Shown here: positions 15,455 through 24,262 of the stretch, piece after piece | How positions within the stretch are numbered: the first letter of the stretch is position 1 | Layout of the letters: every line of letters begins with the position of its first letter | NCBI RefSeq assembly: GCF_003323745.1 | Contig: NZ_QOIL01000002.1 | Span: forward strand, 62,001 to 126,000 | Origin: Sphaerisporangium album | Lineage (GTDB): Bacteria; Actinomycetota; Actinomycetes; Streptosporangiales; Streptosporangiaceae | DNA: 64,000 nucleotides | Direction: 5' to 3' | The notes under the pieces: generated by a model | What the model was told of the DNA's origin: nothing | The model's input: the letters and a program-made list of their open reading frames with translations, nothing else | The model's database searches: none | Made by a program: the position numbers and the translations under genes

Positions 15455-17980
15455 TTACGGCAGGACGACCGCCACGGGGGTCACTCCGGCGGTGCGGAGG
15501 GTCGCGGGGAGGTGGGCGGCCCAGGGGTGCTCCTCGGCGGCGAGGCCCTCAGGGTTGTCGACGACGAAGCGGACGGAGCCGGAGGGGCCCGTCTGCTCGG
15601 TCCACTTCGCGCCGAGGCCGGTCAGGGCCGCGGCGACCTTGGCGCGGTCGGCCGCGGCCACGGTGACGCGGATCGCCGCCTCGTGGTCGGCCGGCACGAC
15701 GGCCGCGGCCTTCGGGGCGGCGGCGAGCGTACGGGCGGCCGCGCCCGAGGGCAGGTCGGCGGTGATGGCGTTGACCACCAGCTGCGCGGTGCCGTCGGTG
15801 AGGGCGCGGAAGTTGGGGTCGGCGGCGAACAGCACCGCGTGCCCCGCGCCGACGGGCTCGTCCAGGACCGCCGCAGTGCCGCCCAGCTCCTCGGCGCCGA
15901 CCTCGAAGCCGGAGACGAACCAGTCGGGGGAGGTCGCGGCCGGGTAGGAGGCGACGACCTGCGCCGGGTCGGAGGCCCGCATCAGCGAGTCGTAGGAGTA
16001 GAAGGACCACGCCGAGCGGCCGACCCCGGCGGCCAGCGGGCCGGAGGCCACGTTGACGCGGAACAGGGAGCCGGGGACGTCGGAGGTCGGCGCGGTGAAG
16101 GTGGCCGTGCTGACCCCGGCGAGTGCCGCGAGCTCGGCGCCGCCCGCCCAGCCGACGTACCGGCCGCCGCCGTTCACCCACGCCTTGAGCGCGTCACGCC
16201 CGGCCTGGCCGAGCGCGGTGGACGCCGAGGAGACCGGGCCGTCCGGGACGAGCAGCACCTGCACACCGGACAGCTTGCCGGACGCCACGTCCGCCGGAGT
16301 GAGCTTGGTGTACGGCAGCTTCCACTCGCGGTCCAGGCGCTGGCGCAGCCACCCGAGGGACTCGACGGTGGACGTCGAGGTGGCCGACAGTTCGAGCACG
16401 CCGACCGCCGGCTTCTTGGCCGGGGCCGGGGGTGAGACCACGGCGGGGATCTGCCTGGCCGGGATGCCGAGCGGGAGCAGCACGCTGCCGGAGGACCCGC
16501 CGGACACGTTGGCGAGCAGCGGCAGGCTCCACGCGGTCACGTCGTAGAAGTAGGGGAACGGCGTGTAGCTGTCCTCGCCGAGCATCGCCTGGATCCAGTG
16601 CTTCTGCCCCTGCGCCATGGGGATCCAGTACGTGCCCTTGGGCAGCGTGGCGCGGCCCGGGGCCCGCCCGTACTCCTTGTAGTCCGGGACGGTGATCGAC
16701 TTGGCCAGCGTGAACACCTGGACGTCCATGCGCTGGAGGCGCCGCACGATCGACTCGACCGCGGCCTTCTTGGCCGGGTCGTCGGCGCGCAGGAAGTAGT
16801 GGCGGACGGGGCGGTCGGGCACCTGGGTGATGACCTCGTGGCCGGGGTTGTACACCTGGTTGGGCTCCAGCTTGCCGGCGAGGCCCTGCTTGAGCGCCTC
16901 GACGTACATGCCGTGCCAGGTGGTGAGGATGCTCTCCTTGTGGGAGGCGGCGGCCGACAGCGACACCCACTGGGTCAGGTACTGCTCGAAGGCGCGGACG
17001 GCGATGGGGGAGCTGCCGCCCTTCTCGAAGGTCATCCCGGCCGCGTTGAACCCGGCGGTCGGCACCGTGTCGCCGTACCCCATGTAGAACATGTCGTACA
17101 CGTCGCGGTTGGTGAACGGGATGCCGCGCTTGGTGAACTCGTCGATCATCGACTGGCCGTACAGGTTGCTGATCCAGTCGTAGGCCGGCTCGGCGATGTC
17201 GTGGTGGATCGGGTCGGCGTTCGGCGGGAAGAAGTACTTGGTCCCGCCCTGCTCGTGCGCGTCGATGTAGAGCTGCGGCGGGTACTTGCGCAGGAGCTCC
17301 AGCTTGCCGTCGGTCTCCGGCTGGGTCCGCGCGAACCAGTCGCGGTTCATGTCGAAGCCGTACGCGTTGCGCCGGGTGTCCGCCTCGCGTCCGTCCGGGT
17401 TCTGGGTCGGCACGACGACCACGATCGCGTTGTCGAGGATCTTGCGCGCGGCGCAGTCGTCGCGGTCGGACAGGTCGTAGAGCGTCTTGAGGGCCGCGTC
17501 GGTGCCGCTCTCCTCGCCGCCGTGCACGTTGCCGGTGACCCACAGGATCGCCGGGGTGTGCTTGGCGAGCCGCGTGGCGAGGACGGAGGGCGTCAGCGGG
17601 TTGCGCAGTGCCTTGATCGCCAGCTCGGTCGTGGCGAGCCCGGCCTTGGTGACGTTGGCGGGGTCGCCGACGATGGCGTACCGCACGGGGCGGCCCTGGG
17701 CGGTGGTCGCCAGGGTGCCCGTGACGACGCGGTCGGTGGCCTTGTCGATGGTGTCCAGCAGGCTGTCGGACTGGGCCGAGGTGACCTCCTGCTGGCCGAG
17801 GTCGAAGCCGAGCACGGTCTTGGGGGCGGGCACCTTGTTGCGATATACGGGCGTGGTCCCGGTCGGGTCGCACGTGCCGGACGGTGGGGTGTGGGTGGGA
17901 GTCGCCTGGGCGGCCCCTGCGGGGAGAACGATCGCGGCCGCCGCGAGGGCGGACACGACCACCGTGAAACGGTTGATCAT
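15455..17980 (-). CDS. Secreted M14-family zinc carboxypeptidase, 841 aa
   Basis: Signal peptide with AQA-TP cleavage near residue 26. The zinc site is His153-x-x-Glu156 (NVHGGEES) with His242 (DAHEQGG), and Glu319 (TFEKGG) is the general base. The M14 domain spans about 50-400. The remainder includes a class I glutamine-amidotransferase-like segment (about 530-760: VGVLELSATS, then VLLVPDGP and WVNGGGRYVGWAGG) and a C-terminal beta-rich tail. The size and architecture fit large exported actinomycete peptidases that process peptides or peptidoglycan stems. Followed by a strong hairpin. Confidence 0.9.
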   Translation of the reverse strand: MINRFTVVVSALAAAAIVLPAGAAQATPTHTPPSGTCDPTGTTPVYRNKVPAPKTVLGFDLGQQEVTSAQSDSLLDTIDKATDRVVTGTLATTAQGRPVRYAIVGDPANVTKAGLATTELAIKALRNPLTPSVLATRLAKHTPAILWVTGNVHGGEESGTDAALKTLYDLSDRDDCAARKILDNAIVVVVPTQNPDGREADTRRNAYGFDMNRDWFARTQPETDGKLELLRKYPPQLYIDAHEQGGTKYFFPPNADPIHHDIAEPAYDWISNLYGQSMIDEFTKRGIPFTNRDVYDMFYMGYGDTVPTAGFNAAGMTFEKGGSSPIAVRAFEQYLTQWVSLSAAASHKESILTTWHGMYVEALKQGLAGKLEPNQVYNPGHEVITQVPDRPVRHYFLRADDPAKKAAVESIVRRLQRMDVQVFTLAKSITVPDYKEYGRAPGRATLPKGTYWIPMAQGQKHWIQAMLGEDSYTPFPYFYDVTAWSLPLLANVSGGSSGSVLLPLGIPARQIPAVVSPPAPAKKPAVGVLELSATSTSTVESLGWLRQRLDREWKLPYTKLTPADVASGKLSGVQVLLVPDGPVSSASTALGQAGRDALKAWVNGGGRYVGWAGGAELAALAGVSTATFTAPTSDVPGSLFRVNVASGPLAAGVGRSAWSFYSYDSLMRASDPAQVVASYPAATSPDWFVSGFEVGAEELGGTAAVLDEPVGAGHAVLFAADPNFRALTDGTAQLVVNAITADLPSGAAARTLAAAPKAAAVVPADHEAAIRVTVAAADRAKVAAALTGLGAKWTEQTGPSGSVRFVVDNPEGLAAEEHPWAAHLPATLRTAGVTPVAVVLP

Positions 17981-18109
17981 GCCGCAACCGTTTCATGACG
18001 ATTTGTCCGTGACAAGAGAGGATTTTTAGGTCTACGTTACATTTGTGGTCTATGTCCGTGATCTAGCCGTTTCAGGCTGATCGCGGCCTTAGGGGTGCTC
18101 TCTGGTGGC

Positions 18110-18868
18110 TCAGGAAGCGGTGATCCCGCCGTCGACGGGGATGATCGCGCCGGTGAGGTACGCCCCCGCGCGCGACGCCAGGTAGATCGCCGCCCCGGCC
18201 ATGTCGTCCGGCCGTCCGATGCGGCCCAGGGGGACCTGCGACTCCACCACGGCTCGCGTGCCCGGGTCGTCCAGCGCGTAGGCCATCATCTTGGACTCGA
18301 ACGGGCCGGGCGCGATGGCGTTGACCGTGATGAACTCCGGCGCGAGCTTGATCGCCAGGTGACGGGTGAGCATGTGGAGGCCCGCCTTGGCGGCCGAGTA
18401 CGCGTAGTTCTCGACGACCGGCACCCGCAGCCCGTCGACCGACCCGATGTTGACCACCCGCGCCGGGTCCTCCGCCGACGCGGACGCGCGCAGGAGCGGC
18501 AGGAACCGCGTGGTGAGGAAGAAGACGCCCTTGACGTTGATGCCCCAGAGCTTGTCGAAGGCGTGCTCCGGGTACTCCTCCAGCGGCGCGCCCCAGGTGG
18601 CCCCCGCGTTGTTCACCAGCACGTCCAGCCGGTCCTCGCGCCCGGCGACGGTCCCGACCAGGGTCTCGACGCCCTCGGGCGTCGACAGGTCGGCCGGCAC
18701 GGCGACGCAGCCGAGCTCGGCTGCGGTCTTCTCGACCTCGGCCGCCTTGCGGGAGGAGATGTAGACGGACGCGCCCGCGGCCACGAACCCCGCGGCGATC
18801 ATCTTCCCGATCCCCCGGGAGCCGCCGGTGACGACGACCGTCTTGCCTTCCACCGAGAACAGCGTCAT
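18110..18868 (-). CDS. SDR-family oxidoreductase (FabG-like), 252 aa
   Basis: Cofactor motif TGGSRGIG (14-21), NNAG (86-89), and catalytic Ser143, Tyr157 and Lys161 (YSAAK). The C-terminus GAIIPVDGG is typical of 3-oxoacyl reductases and RhlG-like SDRs. It lies 33 bp downstream of the flavin reductase on the same strand, so the two probably share a transcript. Confidence 0.88.
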   Translation of the reverse strand: MTLFSVEGKTVVVTGGSRGIGKMIAAGFVAAGASVYISSRKAAEVEKTAAELGCVAVPADLSTPEGVETLVGTVAGREDRLDVLVNNAGATWGAPLEEYPEHAFDKLWGINVKGVFFLTTRFLPLLRASASAEDPARVVNIGSVDGLRVPVVENYAYSAAKAGLHMLTRHLAIKLAPEFITVNAIAPGPFESKMMAYALDDPGTRAVVESQVPLGRIGRPDDMAGAAIYLASRAGAYLTGAIIPVDGGITAS

Positions 18869-18901
18869 GTAACCCGACTATGCCTCATGGCCGGTTTCGC
18901 G

Positions 18902-19516
18902 TCATCCGTCGAGCCGGTTGTAGGAGCCACGGAAGAAGACGAGGGGCCCCCGGTCGGCGTGCGCGCCGAGGTCGTGGACGCGGGCGACGACGATGATGTG
19001 GTCCCCGGCGACGTGCTCGGCCTCGACCGAGCAGTCGATCCACGCCAGGGTCTCGTCGATGAGGGGGTGCCCGCCGGGGGAGAAGGTCCAGGCGAGGCCG
19101 GCGAACTTGTCCGGCCCCCTGGCCGCGAGCTGCCTGCTGACGTCCTCGTGGTGGTCGGCCAGGACGTTCACGCACATGCGGCCGGCCGACCGCAGCCTCG
19201 GCCAGGTGGTGCTGGTGTGGGCGACGCAGAACGCGACCAGCGGCGGGTCGAGGGACACCGAGGTGAAGGAGTTGGCGGCGAGGCCGCAGGGCTCGCCGGT
19301 CGCGGGGTCGATGGCCGTGATCGCGACGACGCCGGTGGCGAAGCGGCCGAGCACGTTCCTGAAGTGGCGCGGGTCGACCGCCGCCGTGTCGCCCGCGTGC
19401 CTGTCGCCGGAAACGGGAGTCAGAAGGGAGGGCGGGTCCTCGCGTACGGTGCCGGGATGCCCGTGGGCGGTGACTGCCCCGCGCGGCGTGGCCAGCCGTG
19501 CCGCTGGGGTGCTCAT
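18902..19516 (-). CDS. Flavin reductase (HpaC/HsaB-like), 204 aa
   Basis: FMN-binding split-barrel flavin:NAD(P)H reductase: FRNVLGRFATGVVAITA, then GLAANSFTSVSLDPPLVAFCV, CVNVLADHHEDVS and GDHIIVVARV. These supply reduced flavin to two-component monooxygenases, but no oxygenase component is in view. The ATG at 19516 with AAGGAGG 11 nt before it is preferred over 19552. An operator-like palindrome lies 130 bp upstream. Confidence 0.85.
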   Translation of the reverse strand: MSTPAARLATPRGAVTAHGHPGTVREDPPSLLTPVSGDRHAGDTAAVDPRHFRNVLGRFATGVVAITAIDPATGEPCGLAANSFTSVSLDPPLVAFCVAHTSTTWPRLRSAGRMCVNVLADHHEDVSRQLAARGPDKFAGLAWTFSPGGHPLIDETLAWIDCSVEAEHVAGDHIIVVARVHDLGAHADRGPLVFFRGSYNRLDG

Positions 19517-19643
19517 CGTCGTACTCGCCTCCTTGGTCTCCGCGACCAGCATGCAACCTCAACGGTGGTTCAGGTCAAGGGCGGGATGACGGAGTGGAGC
19601 CCGCCGGGCCCGCGGGACGCGCCGGGGCCGCCGAGCCGAATCG

Positions 19644-19659
19644 ACCAAGCACTTGCTTG
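19644..19659. promoter_or_regulatory. KstR2-like palindromic operator
   Basis: ACCAAGCACTTGCT (19644-19657) fits the published KstR2 consensus AnCAAGnnCTTGnT, and CAAGCA-CT-TGCTTG (19646-19659) is a perfect palindrome. It lies upstream of the flavin reductase-SDR pair. Similar sites bind TetR repressors of acyl-CoA and sterol-ring catabolism. No cognate TetR is adjacent. Confidence 0.55.
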
Positions 19660-20050
19660 CCTGGTCGACGTCGGAGGTGGTGTGATCAGCGCCGTTGGGG
19701 ACGGGGTGGCGTCCGAAACGGACCCTAGGGGGGGTAGGGGTCGCGCCGGTACGACAGGGGGGCGGTGTCGGATATACCGCATTCTCCGAGAACTCCTCAC
19801 GCGGACGTCCGCAACCCCCTACGGCCCGGTCCCGTCACCGGGCCGTCACGCCGATGGCACGCGGACGCGGCCAGGCGAAGGCGGCGCGGCGTGCGTCAGT
19901 CAGAAATGCCGAAATCGCATACCTGAGGGACCGATTTCCCCCGCCGACGGGTTGACGGTCACCGTAGTCCCGGACGACCGTGATGAGAGCGGCGGACACG
20001 TCCAGCCGGAGACGCGGGGCCCGGACGCCCGGACTCCCGGAGAAACGAAA

Positions 20051-20089
20051 ACGTGTCCTGGCGGGCGTGGGGGACCCGCCAGGACACGT
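20051..20089 (-). terminator. Strong hairpin terminator
   Basis: Perfect 15-bp arms ACGTGTCCTGGCGGG and CCCGCCAGGACACGT with a 9-nt loop, 54 bp past the stop of the 114-residue protein gene on the - strand. Confidence 0.85.
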
Positions 20090-20143
20090 TCGCCCCGGCG
20101 CGACGTCCAGGACCCCGGCGAGGGTTGGGGTCCTGGCCGCCGT

Positions 20144-20488
20144 TCATCGCACGGAGTCTGTGGGAGGCTCCTCGCCGTGTTCGCGCGGCCCTGAGGCCTG
20201 GGCGCGTTCGTCGGCGGGCCTTCGCAGATGGCGCTTGACGAGCTGGGCCGCGCCGACCGGATCGGCCGCCGGATGCGTGACGGTGAGACCGTCCTCGCTC
20301 CAGACGAACGAGCCCTTCCTGCACCAGACGGTCAGCTCGGTCGTGACCGAGAGCACCGACATCCCGTTGCCGCTGCTCTGGTACGTGTGCGTGAACCCCT
20401 CGCGATGCAGCGCGTAGCGCAGTAGACGCGTCGCCTCGCGCGGATCATGCCAGGGCAGATATGGCGTGCCCGCTCGGACTGCCAGCAC
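20144..20488 (-). CDS. Conserved-looking hypothetical protein, 114 aa
   Basis: The GTG start is preceded by a GAGGGGGTGAGGGG stretch. The first 80 residues form a compact pattern with several Trp, Tyr and Cys (LPWHDPREATRLLRYALHREGF, then SVTTELTVWCRKGSFVWSEDG), unlike random frames; the last 25 are hydrophilic. It is divergent from a GntR regulator and likely regulated by it. Function unknown. Confidence 0.65.
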   Translation of the reverse strand: MLAVRAGTPYLPWHDPREATRLLRYALHREGFTHTYQSSGNGMSVLSVTTELTVWCRKGSFVWSEDGLTVTHPAADPVGAAQLVKRHLRRPADERAQASGPREHGEEPPTDSVR

Positions 20489-20522
20489 AGGCCCCTCACC
20501 CCCTCGCCGGCCCTTTGATGGA

Positions 20523-20616
20523 TTTGTACCAACGTTTGGATAATGCGGGGTGGAGACGCTTGGGTCAAGGGGTTGTTTGCTGTCAGATCGAGATCGTCTA
20601 GATTCGTAGGTACAAA
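20523..20616. promoter_or_regulatory. Paired half-sites in the divergent gntR promoter region
   Basis: TTTGTACC (20523-20530) and its complement GGTACAAA (20609-20616) are inverted and 78 bp apart, one near each divergent gene. They are candidate GntR-binding sites. A TAGATT (near 20599) with an upstream TTGCTG could be the gntR promoter. Confidence 0.4.
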
Positions 20617-20638
20617 AGGACGGAACCGTAGGTGAGAT

Positions 20639-21388
20639 TTGGCACGGTCGACGCTGTATCAGCAGGTGGCCGGCGAGCTGCGCAGGGCCATCTATTCCGG
20701 TGAGCTCGGGCCGGGCGCCCAGCTGCCGACGGAGATGGACCTCATGGACAGCCATGAGGTCAGCCGCAACACGGTACGCCTCGCGCTGGCCGAACTCGAG
20801 AACGAGGGTCTCATCACGCGGATGCGCCGCCGCGGCAGCTTCGTCCGCGACCGCCGCGCGCTGCTGATGCGCCCGCAGGACGAGCTCGGCGCCTCGCCCG
20901 GTGTGCTGCGCCGGGAGGCGTTCGCCGAGGCCGTCACCAAGGAGGGCCGCAAGCCGGGGCAGGAGATCCAGGTCTCCATCGTGCGGCCGCCCGAGGAGAT
21001 CGCCGCCCGTCTCGAACTGGAGGAGCACGCCTTCGCGGTGGTGCGCCGCCGCCTGCGGTACGTCGACGACCAGCCGTACAACACCAACGATTCGTACTTC
21101 CCGCACGCGCTCGTCCGGGACTCGGAGATCGCGCGGCCCGCGGACATCACCCGCGGCGCCAACCGCGTCCTGGAGGAGCTGGGCCACCGGCAGGTCCGCG
21201 TTGTGGACGACATTTCCGCACGTATGCCGACTCCCGAGGAATCATCGCGCCTGCAGCTCGAACCGGGTACCCCCGTCGTCGTCTACGTCCGAGTCGGATA
21301 CGACCGTGAGGACACCCCGGTCCGGGTCGCCGTGTCGGTCCTGCCCGCCGACAAGCATCTGATCAGGTACGAGCTCGAACTGAGCTGA
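20639..21388 (+). CDS. GntR/HutC-family regulator with UTRA domain, 249 aa
   Basis: The N-terminal winged helix (LYQQVAGELRRAIYSGELGPGAQLPTE, then VSRNTVRLALAELENEGLITR) is followed by a UTRA ligand domain ending in PTPEESSRLQLEPGTPVVVYVRVGY. The TTG start at 20639 follows GGTGAG. It is divergent from the 114-residue protein. The ligand is unknown. Confidence 0.9.
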   Translation: MARSTLYQQVAGELRRAIYSGELGPGAQLPTEMDLMDSHEVSRNTVRLALAELENEGLITRMRRRGSFVRDRRALLMRPQDELGASPGVLRREAFAEAVTKEGRKPGQEIQVSIVRPPEEIAARLELEEHAFAVVRRRLRYVDDQPYNTNDSYFPHALVRDSEIARPADITRGANRVLEELGHRQVRVVDDISARMPTPEESSRLQLEPGTPVVVYVRVGYDREDTPVRVAVSVLPADKHLIRYELELS

Positions 21389-21634
21389 CCTCGCGCGCGC
21401 CGCTCTCCACGCGGTGACGCGGCCGCGCGGGCCCGCCGTGGGGGCGGGCAGGGGCCGCATTCCGGCTGACGCGCCGGCCGTGCGCGCCGGGCCCGTCGGG
21501 CACGGCTCGCCCGCCCGGTTCGCCCGCTTTGCGGCGAACGCCGTTCGCACCGGCCTTCACTGAGAAAGCCGCACGCCCCCGATCGGACACCCTCTGTGCC
21601 CGAGGCGTCACCCACGGCGACGAAAGGATCGACC

Positions 21635-22249
21635 ATGTTCTCCGACACCCTCCAGCGTGCCGAGTCCCTCAGCTCCCTCACCCTCCGTACGGCCACCCTC
21701 GACGATCTTCCCGGCGTCCTCGCGCTCCTGGCGGAGACGGCGGGCTGGCTGAACGGCCGCGGCATCCGGCAGTGGCCGGCCGGCGGGTTCCCCGCCGCGC
21801 GGATCGAGCCGCTGATCACCGCGGGCACCCTGTACGTGCTGGACGGCGAGGACGGCGAGGACGGCACCGGCGGGCCGGCGGCCACCATGGCCCTGGACGA
21901 CCACGCCGACCCCGAGTTCTGGCGGCGCTCGGACCACCCGGAGACGGGCCTGTACGTCCACAAGCTCGCGGTGCGGCGGGCGTTCTCGGGCCGGGGCCTC
22001 GGAGAGACGCTGCTCGACTGGGCGGCGCTGCGCGTGGCCGCCAGCGGCAGGCGGTGGCTGCGGCTGGACTGCTCCAAGGACAACCCCGACCTGCAGGGCT
22101 ACTACAGCAAGCTCGGTTTCCGCCACGTCCGGACGGTCGACCTGCCCCACCGGGCCTCCGGCGCCCTGTTCCAGCGGGCCGCCGACCCGACCGCGCACGC
22201 CGCCCCGCGCGCACGCCGGCGGGTTCCCTCGCACGTGCGCGCCCGATGA
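21635..22249 (+). CDS. GNAT-family N-acetyltransferase, 204 aa
   Basis: Acetyl-CoA-binding motif A is LAVRRAFSGRGLGETLLDWA, followed by WLRLDCSKDNPDLQGYYSKLGFRHV, a pattern close to puromycin-acetyltransferase-like GNATs. The ATG at 21635 has GAAAGGATC upstream; the GTG at 21596 is an alternative. Monocistronic. Confidence 0.88.
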   Translation: MFSDTLQRAESLSSLTLRTATLDDLPGVLALLAETAGWLNGRGIRQWPAGGFPAARIEPLITAGTLYVLDGEDGEDGTGGPAATMALDDHADPEFWRRSDHPETGLYVHKLAVRRAFSGRGLGETLLDWAALRVAASGRRWLRLDCSKDNPDLQGYYSKLGFRHVRTVDLPHRASGALFQRAADPTAHAAPRARRRVPSHVRAR

Positions 22250-22301
22250 GATCCGGTCATGCCAAACGCCCTCGCCGACCTGGGAAAGATCCTTTATGAC
22301 C

Positions 22302-22364
22302 GTCCAATCCCGGACAGGTGAGGGCCTGTGGGTGGTAGCGGTCCAACTCCGGACATGAGGGTCC
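22302..22364 (+). promoter_or_regulatory. Duplicated GTCC-N6-GGAC elements before cutC
   Basis: Two copies of a ~24-bp sequence starting GTCCAAYYCCGGACA (22302-22326 and 22341-22364), 39 bp apart, each with a small palindrome GTCC-N6-GGAC. The second ends just before the -10-like TAGCCT (22367-22372), itself 7 nt before the cutC ATG. Likely regulator-binding sites. Confidence 0.5.
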
Positions 22365-22379
22365 GATAGCCTCTGGCCC

Positions 22380-23060
22380 ATGACCGGATCGCTGCTTGAG
22401 GTGATCGCGCTGGACGTGCGCGACGCCGTGGCCGCAGAGGAGGGCGGCGCGGACCGCTTGGAGATCGTGGCCGACATCTCGGTGGGCGGGCTCACCCCCG
22501 CGGCCGAGACCGTCGCGGCGATCGCCAAGGAGTCCGCGCTGCCCCAGATGGTGATGCTCCGCTGCAACGCGGGCTTCACCGTCGGTCCAGAGGAGCTGGA
22601 AGGTCTGGAACGCGACGTGCGCGCCCTCGCGGAGGCGGGCGCGGCCGGGTTCGTCTTCGGCTTCCTCGACCAGGAGGGCGCGGTCGACCTCGCCGCCACC
22701 GAGGCCCTCATCCAGGCGGTCACTCCGCTGCCCTGGACGTTCCACCGCGCGGTGGACAACGCCGCCGACGTGCAGGCGAGCTGGCGTGCCGTGCGGCTCC
22801 TGCCGAACCTCGCCACCGTGCTGACCTCCGGCGCGCCCTCGGGCATCGCCGCCGGGCTGCCCGTGCTGCGCTCGCGGGCCGAGGCGGGCGACGCCCCGAT
22901 CATCCTGGCCGGGGGCGGGCTCGAACCCCACCTGGTGCCCCCGCTGCTGGACTACGGCGTCCGGGCCTTCCACGTGGGCGGCGCCGTGCGCGAGTCCTGG
23001 TCCCATCCCGTCGACGCCGAGCGGGTACGGCGCTGGCGGCACCTGGTGGACACGGTCTGA
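22380..23060 (+). CDS. cutC: CutC-family protein (copper homeostasis family), 226 aa
   Basis: CutC TIM-barrel signatures are intact: EVIALDVRDAVAAEEGGADRLEI, WTFHRAVD, LTSGAPSGIAAGLP and ILAGGGL. The family name comes from E. coli copper tolerance, but the biochemical role is unsettled. Probably leaderless. The next gene starts 1 bp after its stop. Confidence 0.9.
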   Translation: MTGSLLEVIALDVRDAVAAEEGGADRLEIVADISVGGLTPAAETVAAIAKESALPQMVMLRCNAGFTVGPEELEGLERDVRALAEAGAAGFVFGFLDQEGAVDLAATEALIQAVTPLPWTFHRAVDNAADVQASWRAVRLLPNLATVLTSGAPSGIAAGLPVLRSRAEAGDAPIILAGGGLEPHLVPPLLDYGVRAFHVGGAVRESWSHPVDAERVRRWRHLVDTV

Positions 23061-23061
23061 C

Positions 23062-24246
23062 GTGCGATTCACCCTCGGCGACCAGCCGCGCGTGGTCCCC
23101 GGGTTCACCGCGGCCCTCGCCGAGCAGGAGGAGCGCCACCCCGGCCCGCCGTCCGCCTGGCAGCCCGTGCACACCGTGTACGTGCCCGCCGACCGCTTCG
23201 GCCGCGGCACCGTCCGCGCCTGGGGAGAGACGGCCCTGGAGCTGCTGGAGGCACACCTCCCCGGCGACGCCGCGCTCACGGACGTCTTCGGCGTGCCGCC
23301 CGGCGACCTCGCCGCCGACGTGCGCCGCCGCGTGGCGCGCAAGCTGGCGGCCGAGCCCGTCGAGGACCTGCGCGTCGACTTCGAGGACGGGTACGGCGTC
23401 CGTCCCGGCGAGGAGGACGCCCACGCGGACGCCGCCGCGGAGGCCGTGGCCGCCATGAGCGCCGAGGGGACGCTGCCGCGCCGCTGGGGCCTGCGGATCA
23501 AGTCCTTCGCGGACGGCGACCCCGCGCGCGCTGTGCGGACCCTGGACGGCTTCCTGACGGGCGTGACGGACCGGGCCGGGCACCTGCCGCCCGGTTTCAC
23601 GGTCACCTTCCCCAAAGTCCTTATGGAGGCGTATCTGGGGCAGTTTGTCGCGGTCCTTGCCGTCCTGGAGGGCGGCCTGGGGCTCGCGGCGGGAACGCTG
23701 CGGTTCGAGATGCAGGTCGAGGCGCCGCAGACCGTCCAGTTCCTGGCCCGCTCGCCCGGCCTTGTCCCCGCGCTGGGCGGTCGCCTCGCGGCGGCGCACT
23801 TCGGGGTGTTCGACTACACCGCCGCCTGCGGCCTCCCGCCCGGGGAGCAGCGCCTGGACCACCCGGTGTGCGACCACGCCCGCGAGGTCATGCGGGTCGC
23901 GCTCGCGGGCACCGGGGTGGAGTTGTCGGACGGCTCGCTCGCCGCCTCGCCCGCCTCCGGTGACACGCGCGACGTCCACGCCCTGTGGCGCGCGCACGCC
24001 GCGATGGTGCGCCACTCGCTGCGCCATGGCTTCTACCAGGGCTGGGACATGCACCCCTCCCACCTGGTCAGCCGGTACGCGACCGTGTACGCCTTCCACC
24101 TGGCCCACCGCGACGCCTACGCGGGCCGTGTGCGCGCGTGGGAGGCGCGGCGGGACGCGGACGGCGGCGTGATGGACGAGCCCGCGACGATCAAGACGCT
24201 GGCCGCTGCGCTGCGCCGCGCCCGCCTCGCCCTGGGCGACGACTGA
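23062..24246 (+). CDS. DUF6986 / HpcH-HpaI aldolase-like protein, 394 aa
   Basis: It resembles citrate-lyase/aldolase-type barrels: an acidic metal-binding segment DLRVDFEDGYG, then FTVTFPKVL and FEMQVEAPQ, and a C-terminal HGFYQGWDMHPSHLVSRYA. The GTG start lies 1 bp after cutC, so the two are co-translated. The reaction is unknown. Confidence 0.75.
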   Translation: MRFTLGDQPRVVPGFTAALAEQEERHPGPPSAWQPVHTVYVPADRFGRGTVRAWGETALELLEAHLPGDAALTDVFGVPPGDLAADVRRRVARKLAAEPVEDLRVDFEDGYGVRPGEEDAHADAAAEAVAAMSAEGTLPRRWGLRIKSFADGDPARAVRTLDGFLTGVTDRAGHLPPGFTVTFPKVLMEAYLGQFVAVLAVLEGGLGLAAGTLRFEMQVEAPQTVQFLARSPGLVPALGGRLAAAHFGVFDYTAACGLPPGEQRLDHPVCDHAREVMRVALAGTGVELSDGSLAASPASGDTRDVHALWRAHAAMVRHSLRHGFYQGWDMHPSHLVSRYATVYAFHLAHRDAYAGRVRAWEARRDADGGVMDEPATIKTLAAALRRARLALGDD

Positions 24247-24262
24247 GCGCGGCGCGGGGCGC

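Larger units (their letters stand above)
19517..20143. other. 627-bp region without a convincing gene
   Basis: It holds the flavin-reductase promoter region, a CAAGCACTTGCTTG palindrome at 19646-19659 and the hairpin at 20051-20089. The remaining frames lack ribosome sites and recognisable protein features. Confidence 0.6.

Noticed and set aside
19570..19955. Small genes in the 19.5-20.1 kb gap
   Set aside because: No ribosome site, no domain and low-complexity translation; the region is better explained as regulatory and terminator DNA.
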